From: an uncultured Lachnospiraceae bacterium
Lineage (GTDB): Bacteria; Bacillota_A; Clostridia; Lachnospirales; Lachnospiraceae
Assembly: GCA_910587905.1 (NCBI GenBank)
Contig: CAJUOF010000191.1
Location: 1 to 23,097 of the forward strand
DNA length: 23,097 nt
Direction: 5' to 3'
The translations under genes were made by a program, and so were the position numbers. Shown piece after piece: positions 14,668 to 21,976 of this stretch (its first letter is position 1; every line of letters starts with the position of its first letter). The notes under the pieces were generated by a model. That model was not told the DNA's origin and did no database searches. It was given only the letters and a program-made list of their open reading frames with translations.

Positions 14668-15744
14668 ATGAGAAAAAGATTACTGGCAGTTGGAGTGACA
14701 CTTGCAATGGTTTTGTCTCTTGTGGCATGTGGAGGCAGCAAAGAGGAGACGAAGGCAGATACGACAGCGGCGGAAACGGAAGCTGCAAAGGGTGAGACAG
14801 AAGCCGCAGATACGACGGCAGCAGGGGATGAGGAAACAAAAGCTCCGGCTGCTTCCGGAACAGGTTACAAGATTGGCTATTCCACCAACTCTCTGGACGA
14901 GGTGCAGACAAAGTCTTCGAATGCATTTATCGAGTATGCGGAGAGCCTTGGACACGAGGTGATTCTTCTGAATGCGGATGGAAGCTGTGAGAAACAGATT
15001 TCCGATATTGAATCCTTTATTCAGCAGGGCTGCGACGCGGTTGTGATCCGTGCCGTAGATACGGAAGGACTTTCCGGCGTTGTGGAGGATTGTAAGAACG
15101 CAGGTGTGGCGGTGATTGACTTTGGTTTTGGCATCAATGCAGTCTGTGATCTTCACTTGATGACAGATGCCTATAAGTACTGTTCCAATCAGAGCGTGTA
15201 TTTAAAGGATTATCTGGACAAGAATCCGGATGCGGAACTTAAGATCGGTTATATTTGGGGGGCACAGGGAACTGCGACAATTCAGACTCAGTTTGACGGA
15301 TTTTATGAAACCCTGTTCAACGACGAGGCTTATGCAGACCGGTGTGAGTTGTTGGTTGACCGGGTATGTAACTGGAAGGTTGATGAAGTGATGGCAGCGG
15401 TGGAAGACTGGATGCAGGCGTATCCGGACATGAACTGTATTGTGGCGATGTCGGATGAGATGGCTCTGGCGGCCATTGAATCCTTAAAAGGTGCCGGCAA
15501 AAACCTGGATGAATGGGTGGTCGTTGGCAAAGACGGCAGTTCCCCTGCAATTTCTTCCATGGAGGCAAAAGAATTGGATGCGACGGTGCTGAACCCTTAT
15601 AACCGGCAGGCGGAGAATGCAGTGGATTACACCATCAAGGTACTTGACGGAACTTATGAGGGTGAGAGGGATGATACCGTCCGGTTTGATGAGTTCTATC
15701 TGATCACGCAGGAGAATGTGGGAGAATTCGGCGAGTACAAATAA
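14668..15744 (+). CDS. Sugar ABC transporter substrate-binding lipoprotein
   Basis: A 358-residue lipoprotein that captures sugar outside the membrane for the importer encoded downstream. The signal peptide MRKRLLAVGVTLAMVLSLVA ends in lipobox LVAC with C21 as the lipidated cysteine. Residues 22-66 are a low-complexity T/E/A/K linker typical of Lachnospiraceae lipoproteins. The periplasmic-binding fold starts at YKIGYSTNSLDE and includes DGSCEKQISDIESFIQQGCD and AVVIRAVDTEGL, as in ribose/galactose-type binding proteins. The frame is open back to a TTG at 14602 and an ATG at 14644, but the ATG at 14668 has AAAGGG at good spacing and gives a clean signal peptide. A hairpin follows the gene before the ATPase. 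Confidence 0.9.
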   Translation: MRKRLLAVGVTLAMVLSLVACGGSKEETKADTTAAETEAAKGETEAADTTAAGDEETKAPAASGTGYKIGYSTNSLDEVQTKSSNAFIEYAESLGHEVILLNADGSCEKQISDIESFIQQGCDAVVIRAVDTEGLSGVVEDCKNAGVAVIDFGFGINAVCDLHLMTDAYKYCSNQSVYLKDYLDKNPDAELKIGYIWGAQGTATIQTQFDGFYETLFNDEAYADRCELLVDRVCNWKVDEVMAAVEDWMQAYPDMNCIVAMSDEMALAAIESLKGAGKNLDEWVVVGKDGSSPAISSMEAKELDATVLNPYNRQAENAVDYTIKVLDGTYEGERDDTVRFDEFYLITQENVGEFGEYK

Positions 15745-15800
15745 AATGCAAATGGTAGATTGAGGATCGATGTGATCCAAACCACTTTGTCTACAGTTCG

Positions 15801-15825
15801 GGGCTGTTGCGACATGTAACAGCCC
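15801..15825 (+). terminator. Intra-operon hairpin after the substrate-binding protein gene
   Basis: GGGCTGTT (15801-15808) pairs perfectly with AACAGCCC (15818-15825) around a 9-nt loop. Only a short, broken T stretch follows, so it is more likely a partial terminator or an mRNA 3'-end stabiliser that keeps the binding protein more abundant than the ATPase and permease, as seen in other ABC operons. Confidence 0.55.
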
Positions 15826-15852
15826 TGATTTCCTAAAAAATGGAGTAAGAAT

Positions 15853-17358
15853 ATGAGTCGAGAATACGAATATCTTCTGGAGATGAGGAACATAGTGAAG
15901 GTTTACCCAGGTGTCCGGGCTCTTGGGGACGCAAATCTCAGGATCAAAGAGGGAGAGGTCCATGGATTGGTGGGGGAGAATGGAGCGGGAAAATCCACCC
16001 TGATGAAAATATTGTTGGGAGCGGAGCAGCCGGATGACGGCGAAGTGATCTTCAAAGGGGAAACGGTGCGTTTTAAAAATCCTGCCGATGCGTCTGAGGC
16101 GGGAATCTGCATGATCCCCCAGGAGATCAGCCTGGTGGACACGACGGATCTGTCAGAAAATATCTGGATCGGGCGGGAAAAGAAATTTGCAAAGCTGGGC
16201 TTTATCAATAAAAAAGAGCGTCTTCAGAAAACACAGAAATTATTTGAGCAGATGGATGTGGACCTGAAAGCTTCCGCGTTGGCGGGAACGCTCTCCAGTG
16301 CACAAAAACAGCTCCTGATGCTGGCAAAGTGCATTTCCTTCCATGCCAGTCTGGTTATTATGGATGAGCCGACCAGCTCCCTGTCGGAGGCGGAAGTTCA
16401 GGTGCTCTATAAAATGGTCCGCAGCCTGGTGGACGGTGGGGCTTCTGTCATTTTCATCGGCCATAAGCTGGAGGAGATTTTTGAGATCTGTGACCGAATC
16501 ACAGTCCTTCGGGATGGCTCCTATGTCTCGGAGCATGAGGTGAAGGATGTGACCAACGAGATGCTGGTGGAAAAGATCGCCGGCAGAAAAATTGAAAACC
16601 TTTATCCTCCCAAAGACCGGACCTTCGGAGAGGTAGTTTTACAGGTGAAAAATTTTTGCGGAGGTCAGGCATTCCAGGATGTGAGCTTCGAGGTACGGGC
16701 CGGAGAGATTCTGGGATTATATGGGCTGGTTGGCGCAGGACGGAGCGAGGTGATGCGGGCTGTTTACGGGGCAGATAAGCATGAATCGGGAGAGGTTTAT
16801 ATCGAGGGGAAGCAGGTCCATATCCAGAGTCCCAGGCATGCGCTGGAAAACGGCATGGCGATGGTGACAGAGGACAGACTTCAGACGGGCATCATTGCGG
16901 ATCAGACAGTGAGAGAGAATGCTTCCGTTGCCTATTTGCCGCAGATCTGCAATCGCTTTCAATTCTTGGATAAAAAGCGGGAGCTCAGGGATGTGGAGGA
17001 GATTACAAAGACACTCCAGGTAAAATATTCCAGTTTGGCTCAGACTATGAGCTCATTATCCGGAGGGAACCAGCAAAAGGTCATTGTGGCTAAATGGCTT
17101 CTGACGAAGCCTAAGATCCTGATTCTGGATGAGCCGACAAGAGGGATTGATGTGGGCTCCAAATCGGAGATCCATAAGCTGATTGCATCCCTCGCAAAGG
17201 AGGGGATGGCGGTGATTGTGATTTCCTCGGAGATGCCGGAGGTGATGGGCATGAGCGATCGGATTTTGGTTATGCGGGGCGGCCGGATATCCGGAGAATT
17301 TTCTTCGGATGAAATGTCGGCGGAGGCGATGACGAAGGTAGCATTCGGAATACACTAG
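15853..17358 (+). CDS. Sugar ABC transporter ATP-binding protein (RbsA/MglA type)
   Basis: A 501-residue tandem ATPase that energises monosaccharide-type import at the inner face of the membrane. The first domain has Walker A GENGAGKST (41-49), a divergent signature LSSAQKQLLMLAK and Walker B LVIMDEPTSSL (D171, E172). The second has the degenerate Walker A GLVGAGRSEV usual for this subfamily, signature LSGGNQQK (402-409) and Walker B ILILDEPTRGIDVG (D426, E427). Length and layout match RbsA/MglA/XylG proteins. GGAG at 15842-15845 is 7 bases before the ATG. It lies between the binding protein and permease genes, so the importer is complete apart from any second permease. Confidence 0.93.
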   Translation: MSREYEYLLEMRNIVKVYPGVRALGDANLRIKEGEVHGLVGENGAGKSTLMKILLGAEQPDDGEVIFKGETVRFKNPADASEAGICMIPQEISLVDTTDLSENIWIGREKKFAKLGFINKKERLQKTQKLFEQMDVDLKASALAGTLSSAQKQLLMLAKCISFHASLVIMDEPTSSLSEAEVQVLYKMVRSLVDGGASVIFIGHKLEEIFEICDRITVLRDGSYVSEHEVKDVTNEMLVEKIAGRKIENLYPPKDRTFGEVVLQVKNFCGGQAFQDVSFEVRAGEILGLYGLVGAGRSEVMRAVYGADKHESGEVYIEGKQVHIQSPRHALENGMAMVTEDRLQTGIIADQTVRENASVAYLPQICNRFQFLDKKRELRDVEEITKTLQVKYSSLAQTMSSLSGGNQQKVIVAKWLLTKPKILILDEPTRGIDVGSKSEIHKLIASLAKEGMAVIVISSEMPEVMGMSDRILVMRGGRISGEFSSDEMSAEAMTKVAFGIH

Positions 17359-17377
17359 AAAGGATTTGGAGAGAACC

Positions 17378-18367
17378 ATGAGTAATGAAAAACGTTCTAA
17401 GGATGGGTTGATTACCTTTGTATTAAATAACAAGGCACTGCTTTTGATGCTGATCATGTTTCTCGTCTGCAGCATGATTTCTCCCTATTTTATGACTTTT
17501 TCCAATATCAGGAACGTGCTGAGGCAGATTTCGACAAGCTGCGTGCTGGCTTTTGGTTATACTTGCATTTTCTCATCGGCCAACATCGATCTGTCGGTCG
17601 GTTATTACGTAGGACTTTTGGGAGTTTTGTCCGCACTGTTGGACACGAGGACAAGCCTGCCTTTTGCTTTGATTGTGGTGATTACGGTAGTTGTCGGAAT
17701 TTTCTGCGGTATGCTCAACGCAGCGATCGGTTTGGTGATCAAACTGCCGATGTTCATTGTAACACTTTCTATGGGCCAAATTTATAAAGGTGTCTGCTAC
17801 GTGATCAGCAACAATTCTCCGGTCAGCGGAATTTCGGAATCCTTTAAATTTTTGGGGCAGGGATATATCGGATTTATTCCGTTCCCGGTGCTTGTGATGG
17901 CAGTCTTTGGTCTTATCGTCTATATTTTGCTGAATAAGACGATCTTCGGACGGCAGGCTATTGCCAGCGGAGGAAACAAAGTGACAGCCAGATTGGCCGG
18001 GATCAACATCAACAAGACGACGCTTCTGGTTTACCTGATTTCCGGCATTGGCTGTGCTGTTACGGCGCTGATGCTGACTGGACGTGCGGCCAGCGCACAG
18101 GTGACGGCAGGGCAGGGAATGGAGATGGATGCCATTGCGGCGGTGGTCATCGGCGGCACTCCCATGAAGGGCGGAAAGGCAAAGGTGGTCGGAACCTTCT
18201 TTGGCGTACTGCTGATCGGCTTGCTCAGCAATGTCCTGAATCTTCTTGGAATTGATTCCAACTACCAGTATATCTTAAAGGGCGTCATGATCTTGATTGC
18301 GATGACTTTGGATAAGGTATCGGAGACCTACTTCAACAACCAGCTAAAGAAAGCGGTAGAGAAATAA
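17378..18367 (+). CDS. Sugar ABC transporter permease (RbsC type)
   Basis: A 329-residue inner-membrane permease with eight to ten hydrophobic segments. Family blocks are clear: GYTCIFSSANIDLSVGYYVG in the first third, FGRQAIASGGNKVTARLAGI in the cytoplasmic loop that contacts the ATPase, and MEMDAIAAVVIGGTPMKGGK followed by VGTFFGVLLIGLLSNVLNL near the end. These match RbsC/XylH-type sugar permeases. An in-frame TTG at 17366 is possible, but the ATG at 17378 has GGAGAG just upstream and a normal N-terminus. It starts 19 bp after the ATPase gene, and a single permease probably works as a homodimer. The sugar carried is unknown. Confidence 0.92.
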   Translation: MSNEKRSKDGLITFVLNNKALLLMLIMFLVCSMISPYFMTFSNIRNVLRQISTSCVLAFGYTCIFSSANIDLSVGYYVGLLGVLSALLDTRTSLPFALIVVITVVVGIFCGMLNAAIGLVIKLPMFIVTLSMGQIYKGVCYVISNNSPVSGISESFKFLGQGYIGFIPFPVLVMAVFGLIVYILLNKTIFGRQAIASGGNKVTARLAGININKTTLLVYLISGIGCAVTALMLTGRAASAQVTAGQGMEMDAIAAVVIGGTPMKGGKAKVVGTFFGVLLIGLLSNVLNLLGIDSNYQYILKGVMILIAMTLDKVSETYFNNQLKKAVEK

Positions 18368-18415
18368 AAGATACACGCAGGAAAATTTTGCACAGGAGAA
18401 AATGGGGAATATGCC

Positions 18416-19336
18416 ATGTTTGAGTTGATTTTGGGGCAGATTGCCACGATGGTGATTATGATTTTCGTTGGGGTGATTTGTTACAAAACTCGCTTGATTT
18501 CGGATCAGGGCAGCAAAGAACTGTCGGGTCTTTTGATGAAGGTTATCAGTCCGTTGATTTTATTTATGTCCTTTCAGAGAGAGTATGAGCCGGAGATGTT
18601 AAAAACGCTTCTGATCCTGTTCCTTGTCGCGGCGGGAACCTGTATCGTACCGATTGTTTTGGCTCACTTTCTCATACCAAAAAGCTGGAAGGAGTATGAG
18701 ATTGACAGGTTTTCTTTGACATACGCCAATGCGGGCTGTATGGCAATCCCCATAGTCTCCCATGTGTTTGGTCAGGAAGGCTTGTTTTATCTGAGCGCTT
18801 ACACGACGGTTGTCAGTTTCTTTTCCTTCACCCATGGAATCTGTCTTTTGACAGGCGGGGGCGGACAGATCCATGCCGGGCAGGTATTTAAAAATGTCTG
18901 CAATCCGATGATCCTGTGTATCATGGCCGGTTTTCTCTGCTTTGTGTGTAGGATTTCCTTGCCGGAACGTCTCGGGGATGCTTTGGCGGGAATCGGAAAT
19001 ATGAATACACCGGTGGCAATGCTGCTGGCAGGAGTGACTTTGGCGCAGACGCCGTTCAGAGAGGTGCTGCTGAACAGACGGATCTACTGGATCAGTTTTT
19101 TGAAACTGTTGGTAATTCCGGCAGTTCTTGGGACTATGATAAAGTTTCTTCCCATTCCGGAGGATTGCAAAACAATCATGATGATTGCCTGTTCCACACC
19201 TGTGGCGATCGCCGTGGTATCTTTTTCCCTCCAATACGAAAAGAACGCCAGGTACGCCTCGGCTCTCTATGCAGTCATGATGATTCTCTCGGTGGTGACA
19301 ATACCGGCGGTGTGTTATGTTTGGGGCGTTGGTTAA
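18416..19336 (+). CDS. AEC-family (auxin efflux carrier-like) transporter
   Basis: A 306-residue membrane protein of the AEC/malate-permease family with about ten transmembrane helices in two halves. MIFVGVICYKTRLISDQGSKELSGLL and KVISPLILFMSF at the N-terminus, YANAGCMAIPIV in the middle and NMNTPVAMLLAGVTLAQ in the second half are typical family blocks. Members move organic anions such as malate, mostly as secondary carriers or exporters. GGGGAA lies 6 bases before the chosen ATG; an out-of-frame ATG at 18402 with AGGAG opens only an eight-codon ORF. It is the last gene of the sugar operon, 48 bp after the permease, so it may export an acidic end product or import a related acid; this is inferred. 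Confidence 0.85.
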   Translation: MFELILGQIATMVIMIFVGVICYKTRLISDQGSKELSGLLMKVISPLILFMSFQREYEPEMLKTLLILFLVAAGTCIVPIVLAHFLIPKSWKEYEIDRFSLTYANAGCMAIPIVSHVFGQEGLFYLSAYTTVVSFFSFTHGICLLTGGGGQIHAGQVFKNVCNPMILCIMAGFLCFVCRISLPERLGDALAGIGNMNTPVAMLLAGVTLAQTPFREVLLNRRIYWISFLKLLVIPAVLGTMIKFLPIPEDCKTIMMIACSTPVAIAVVSFSLQYEKNARYASALYAVMMILSVVTIPAVCYVWGVG

Positions 19337-19391
19337 TTTTTTTTCATCTTTATAGCGCCGCCGTTTGTCTTTCTATCAAGAAACTTCATTC

Positions 19392-19574
19392 TCAGATTTC
19401 TTTCGCACGCCGATTCCATCCATACAGTGTATCCGTGTTGACTCCCAATTCCTGCGCTGCTTTGCTGAACCCAATCTCTCCGGGAGTCATCTGGACATGG
19501 CGCAGAGAATTATATTCCCGGATCTTCCGGATATCCTCCAGATTAAAATCCTTGCTGACTATCGGTTTCGTCAT
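19392..19574 (-). CDS. Small protein: IREYN-type N-terminus joined to transposase-like HTH
   Basis: A 60-residue ORF. The ATG at 19574 (complement) has GGAAGGAG 9 bases upstream, so it looks translated; the frame runs further upstream, but without a better start. Residues 1-22 (MTKPIVSKDFNLEDIRKIREYN) resemble small clostridial proteins of unknown, possibly antitoxin-like, role. Residues from about 35 (FSKAAQELGVNTDTLYGW, then RRAKEI) look like the helix-turn-helix of IS3-type transposase OrfA. The joint suggests a recombined or decayed gene, although a genuine short DNA-binding protein is possible. No catalytic transposase ORF is nearby. The bases between the AEC stop and this ORF (19337-19391) hold only a T-run and no strong hairpin. 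Confidence 0.5.
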   Translation of the reverse strand: MTKPIVSKDFNLEDIRKIREYNSLRHVQMTPGEIGFSKAAQELGVNTDTLYGWNRRAKEI

Positions 19575-19646
19575 CGTCATCATCTCCTTCCAGAAGTAAT
19601 TTGTGCTGCCTTCAAATATGGCGGCAAAGAAAAGGCTATATAATAA

Positions 19647-19702
19647 AAAGATTCCCACAAGAATGCAGTGTCTATGGAACACTGATTTTTGTGGGAATCT
19701 TT
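19647..19702. repeat. Long inverted repeat (about 24 bp arms), probable htpG terminator
   Basis: The left arm 19647-19671 begins AAAGATTCCCACAA and the right arm 19679-19702 ends TTGTGGGAATCTTT. They pair over about 23 bp with one mismatch and one bulge around the 7-nt loop CTATGGA. Read on the minus strand, downstream of htpG, the hairpin is followed by TTTTTATTATAT, as in an intrinsic terminator. The stem is unusually long for that role and could instead be a mobile-element remnant. Confidence 0.6.
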
Positions 19703-19706
19703 CTGT

Positions 19707-19751
19707 CAGGGGTTCAAATGCTTAAAATCCGGCATTTCCCGACAGCCCCTG
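19707..19751. repeat. Second, nested inverted repeat downstream of htpG
   Basis: CAGGGG (19707-19712) matches CCCCTG (19746-19751), and inside it AAATGC (19716-19721) matches GCATTT (19732-19737) around a 10-nt loop. It lies 35 bp after the htpG stop on the minus strand and just before the long inverted repeat, so htpG mRNA would end in two consecutive structures. Confidence 0.4.
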
Positions 19752-19786
19752 TATACGATAACGCATGAAAAGAAAGGGGGCACGTC

Positions 19787-21787
19787 TTATTTCGCAAGCT
19801 TCAGCATCAGCTCGTTGGAGCGGGTCACGAACTTGCTCATGCGCTCCGGCGACAGGGTGCCGTGGGCCAGGAGGGCCAGGTCGTAGAGCTGTTCGCAGAA
19901 GGCGGGTGTGTCCTCGCCGTCGGCGTGGTCCAGCACGTAGGTCACCAGCGGATGGTTGGCGTTTAACACCAGGGTCTCGGAGCCGCCGAAGAGGCCTGCG
20001 CCGTCCCCGCCCATGCTGTACATCTTCATCATCTCCTGCATGCGGCGGCTGTCCTCGGAGAGGGTGGCCACGGAGGCGATGGCGGGATTCTTGAGCTTCT
20101 CCACCTTGACCTCCAGCTTGTCGTTGTCCAGGGCCTTGCGGAAGGTCTCGGTCAGCTTGTCCGTCATCTCGGTCATGGACGCTGCGTCCTCCTCCGGAGT
20201 CTCTTCCTTGAAGGCCTTGTCCAGGTCGGAGTCAATGCCCAGGAAGCGGACGCCCTCGTTCTTCTGCTCCACGTGGCTGATGAAGGGGGAGTCGATGTTG
20301 TGGGTCAGGACGACCGCATCGATGCCGGCTTCCTTGAACATGTTGATATACTGGCTCTGGGCCGTCTCGTCGCTGACGTAGAATACGGTGTTCTCGTGGC
20401 TTTCCTTGTTTTCCTCCAGGCACTCCGCCAGGGTCAGGTACTTGCCCTCCAGGTTCTTGAAGAGGATGCAGTCCTTGATCTTCTCCTCGAATTTTTCGTC
20501 CCGGATGTAGCCGAACTTGATGAAGGGGCTCAAGTCGTCCCAGTATTTCTCGTAGTTTTCCTTCTCCACCTTGTACATGCCGGTCAGCTTGTCCGCCACT
20601 TTCTTGGTGATGTAGTCGGAGATCTTCTTCACGAAGCCGTCGTTCTGCAGGGCGCTCCTGGAGACGTTCAAGGGCAGGTCGGGGCAGTCGATGACGCCCT
20701 TTAAGAGCATCAAAAACTCCGGGATCACTTCCTTGATGTTGTCCGCCACGAACACCTGGTTGTTGTAGAGCTTGATGGTGCCTTCGATGCTCTCGTACTG
20801 GGAGGCGATCTTCGGGAAATACAGGATGCCCTTTAAATTGAAGGGATAGTCCATGTTCAGATGGATCCAGAACAGGGGCTCCTTGTAGTCGTTGAACACG
20901 GTGCGGTAAAACTTCTTGTACTCCTCGTCGGTGCACTCGTTGGGATGCTTGGTCCAGAGGGGATGGATGTCGTTTAAGGGGACGGGGCGCTTGTTGATCT
21001 TGGCCCGCTCCTTTCTGGGAGAAACCTCGACAACTTCCTTCTCGCCGTTCTCGTTCTCTCTTTCCTCCGTCTTGGCTTCCTCCACGATGCGCTCCACCAC
21101 CACGTCCTTGTCGGTCACCTCGTCCAGGTCGACGGTTTCAAACTCCTGGGGAGCGTTCGCTTTCTCCAGATAAATGTTCACCGGCATGAAGGAGCAGTAT
21201 TTGTTTAGGACTTCTCTGGCCTTGTACTCGTTGGAGAATTCCACGCTGTCCTCGTTGAGATACAGGGTGATGGTGGTGCCGAAGCCCTCCTTGTCGCTCT
21301 CCGCCATGGAAAATTCCTGGCCGCCCTCCGACTCCCAGTGGACGGCGGGAGCGTCCGCCTTGTAGGACTTGGTGTCGATGGTCACCCGGTCGGCCACCAT
21401 GAACGCCGAGTAGAAGCCCAGCCCGAAATGGCCGATGATCTGATCCTCGTTGGTCTTGTCTTTGTATTTCTCCAGGAAATCCTTTGCACCGGAGAACGCA
21501 ATCTGGTTGATGTACTCGTCCAGTTCCTCAAAGGTCATGCCCAGGCCGTTGTCCGTGAAGGAGATGGTCTTCTCCTCCGGGTCGACCGTTACGGTGATCT
21601 TGAACTCGGTGTCCTCGGGGGTCTCGAATTCTCCCATCATGTCCAGCTTCTTTAATTTGGTGATGGCGTCGCAGCCGTTGGAGATGAGCTCCCGGTAAAA
21701 AATGTCGTGGTCGCTGTACAGCCACTTTTTGATGATCGGAAATATGTTTTCACTGTTGATGGATAAATTGCCCTGTTTCTCTGCCAT
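19787..21787 (-). CDS. htpG: Hsp90-family molecular chaperone HtpG
   Basis: A 666-residue bacterial Hsp90, an ATP-driven cytoplasmic homodimeric chaperone. The N-terminal GHKL ATPase domain shows ENIFPIIKKWLYSDHDIFYRE, then ELISNGCDA (33-41, catalytic E33, N37, D40), TDNGLGMT, and the lid/phosphate loop GHFGLGFYSAFMVAD. A charged, E/K-rich linker (around AKTEERENENGEKEVVEVS) leads to the middle domain and the C-terminal dimerisation domain. Length is usual for clostridial HtpG. A GTG at 21796 is in frame, but the ATG at 21787 has AAAGG about 10 bases upstream and yields the common MAEKQGNLSINSENIF start. Codon use leans strongly to C/G third positions, as in well-expressed genes. A SigA promoter and perfect CIRCE place it under HrcA control. 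Confidence 0.95.
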   Translation of the reverse strand: MAEKQGNLSINSENIFPIIKKWLYSDHDIFYRELISNGCDAITKLKKLDMMGEFETPEDTEFKITVTVDPEEKTISFTDNGLGMTFEELDEYINQIAFSGAKDFLEKYKDKTNEDQIIGHFGLGFYSAFMVADRVTIDTKSYKADAPAVHWESEGGQEFSMAESDKEGFGTTITLYLNEDSVEFSNEYKAREVLNKYCSFMPVNIYLEKANAPQEFETVDLDEVTDKDVVVERIVEEAKTEERENENGEKEVVEVSPRKERAKINKRPVPLNDIHPLWTKHPNECTDEEYKKFYRTVFNDYKEPLFWIHLNMDYPFNLKGILYFPKIASQYESIEGTIKLYNNQVFVADNIKEVIPEFLMLLKGVIDCPDLPLNVSRSALQNDGFVKKISDYITKKVADKLTGMYKVEKENYEKYWDDLSPFIKFGYIRDEKFEEKIKDCILFKNLEGKYLTLAECLEENKESHENTVFYVSDETAQSQYINMFKEAGIDAVVLTHNIDSPFISHVEQKNEGVRFLGIDSDLDKAFKEETPEEDAASMTEMTDKLTETFRKALDNDKLEVKVEKLKNPAIASVATLSEDSRRMQEMMKMYSMGGDGAGLFGGSETLVLNANHPLVTYVLDHADGEDTPAFCEQLYDLALLAHGTLSPERMSKFVTRSNELMLKLAK

Positions 21788-21830
21788 ATCAGTCACGCCT
21801 TTCTTTGTTCTCTGTTCTTTTTTATTCTGT

Positions 21831-21866
21831 GTCCGGAAAAGAGGGGGCTTCCGCCCGGCTCCGGAC
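21831..21866 (-). promoter_or_regulatory. Structured 5' leader of htpG
   Basis: In the untranslated leader, GTCCGG pairs with CCGGAC (plus positions 21861-21866 and 21831-21836), enclosing GGGC-GGAA-GCCC (plus 21845-21856), a four-base stem capped by a GNRA tetraloop. It lies about 45 bases before the ATG. It could affect mRNA stability or act in heat response; the function is inferred. Confidence 0.4.
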
Positions 21867-21880
21867 GTTTCATAGACTAC

Positions 21881-21909
21881 ATTGTAATACCTGGATTTGT
21901 AAAAGTCAA
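21881..21909 (-). promoter_or_regulatory. SigA promoter of htpG
   Basis: On the complement, TTGACT (21904-21909) and TACAAT (21881-21886) are separated by exactly 17 bp, each 5/6 of consensus. The predicted start is near 21874, giving a leader of about 87 nt. Confidence 0.8.
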
Positions 21910-21916
21910 GAGAAAA

Positions 21917-21943
21917 TTAGCACTCAATCGAAATGAGTGCTAA
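21917..21943. promoter_or_regulatory. CIRCE element (HrcA operator)
   Basis: TTAGCACTC (21917-21925), nine bases, and GAGTGCTAA (21935-21943) match the CIRCE consensus perfectly in both arms and in spacing. HrcA binds CIRCE to repress heat-shock genes. It lies 7 bp upstream of the htpG -35 and 33 bp after the stop of the preceding gene, so htpG is the obvious target. Confidence 0.95.
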
Positions 21944-21976
21944 CAATGTGCGGGCGTGAAAGAAAAGCGAAGGATT

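Noticed and set aside
19711..19719. GGTTCAAAT, resembling a tRNA T-loop or a phage attachment core
   Set aside because: The flanking bases do not pair as a T-stem and no acceptor or anticodon arm can be drawn, so it is neither a tRNA nor a supported att site.
20232..20936. 234-codon minus-strand frame within htpG
   Set aside because: It is rich in R/H/P/G and lies in a second frame of a strongly codon-biased gene; htpG motifs are continuous in the other frame.
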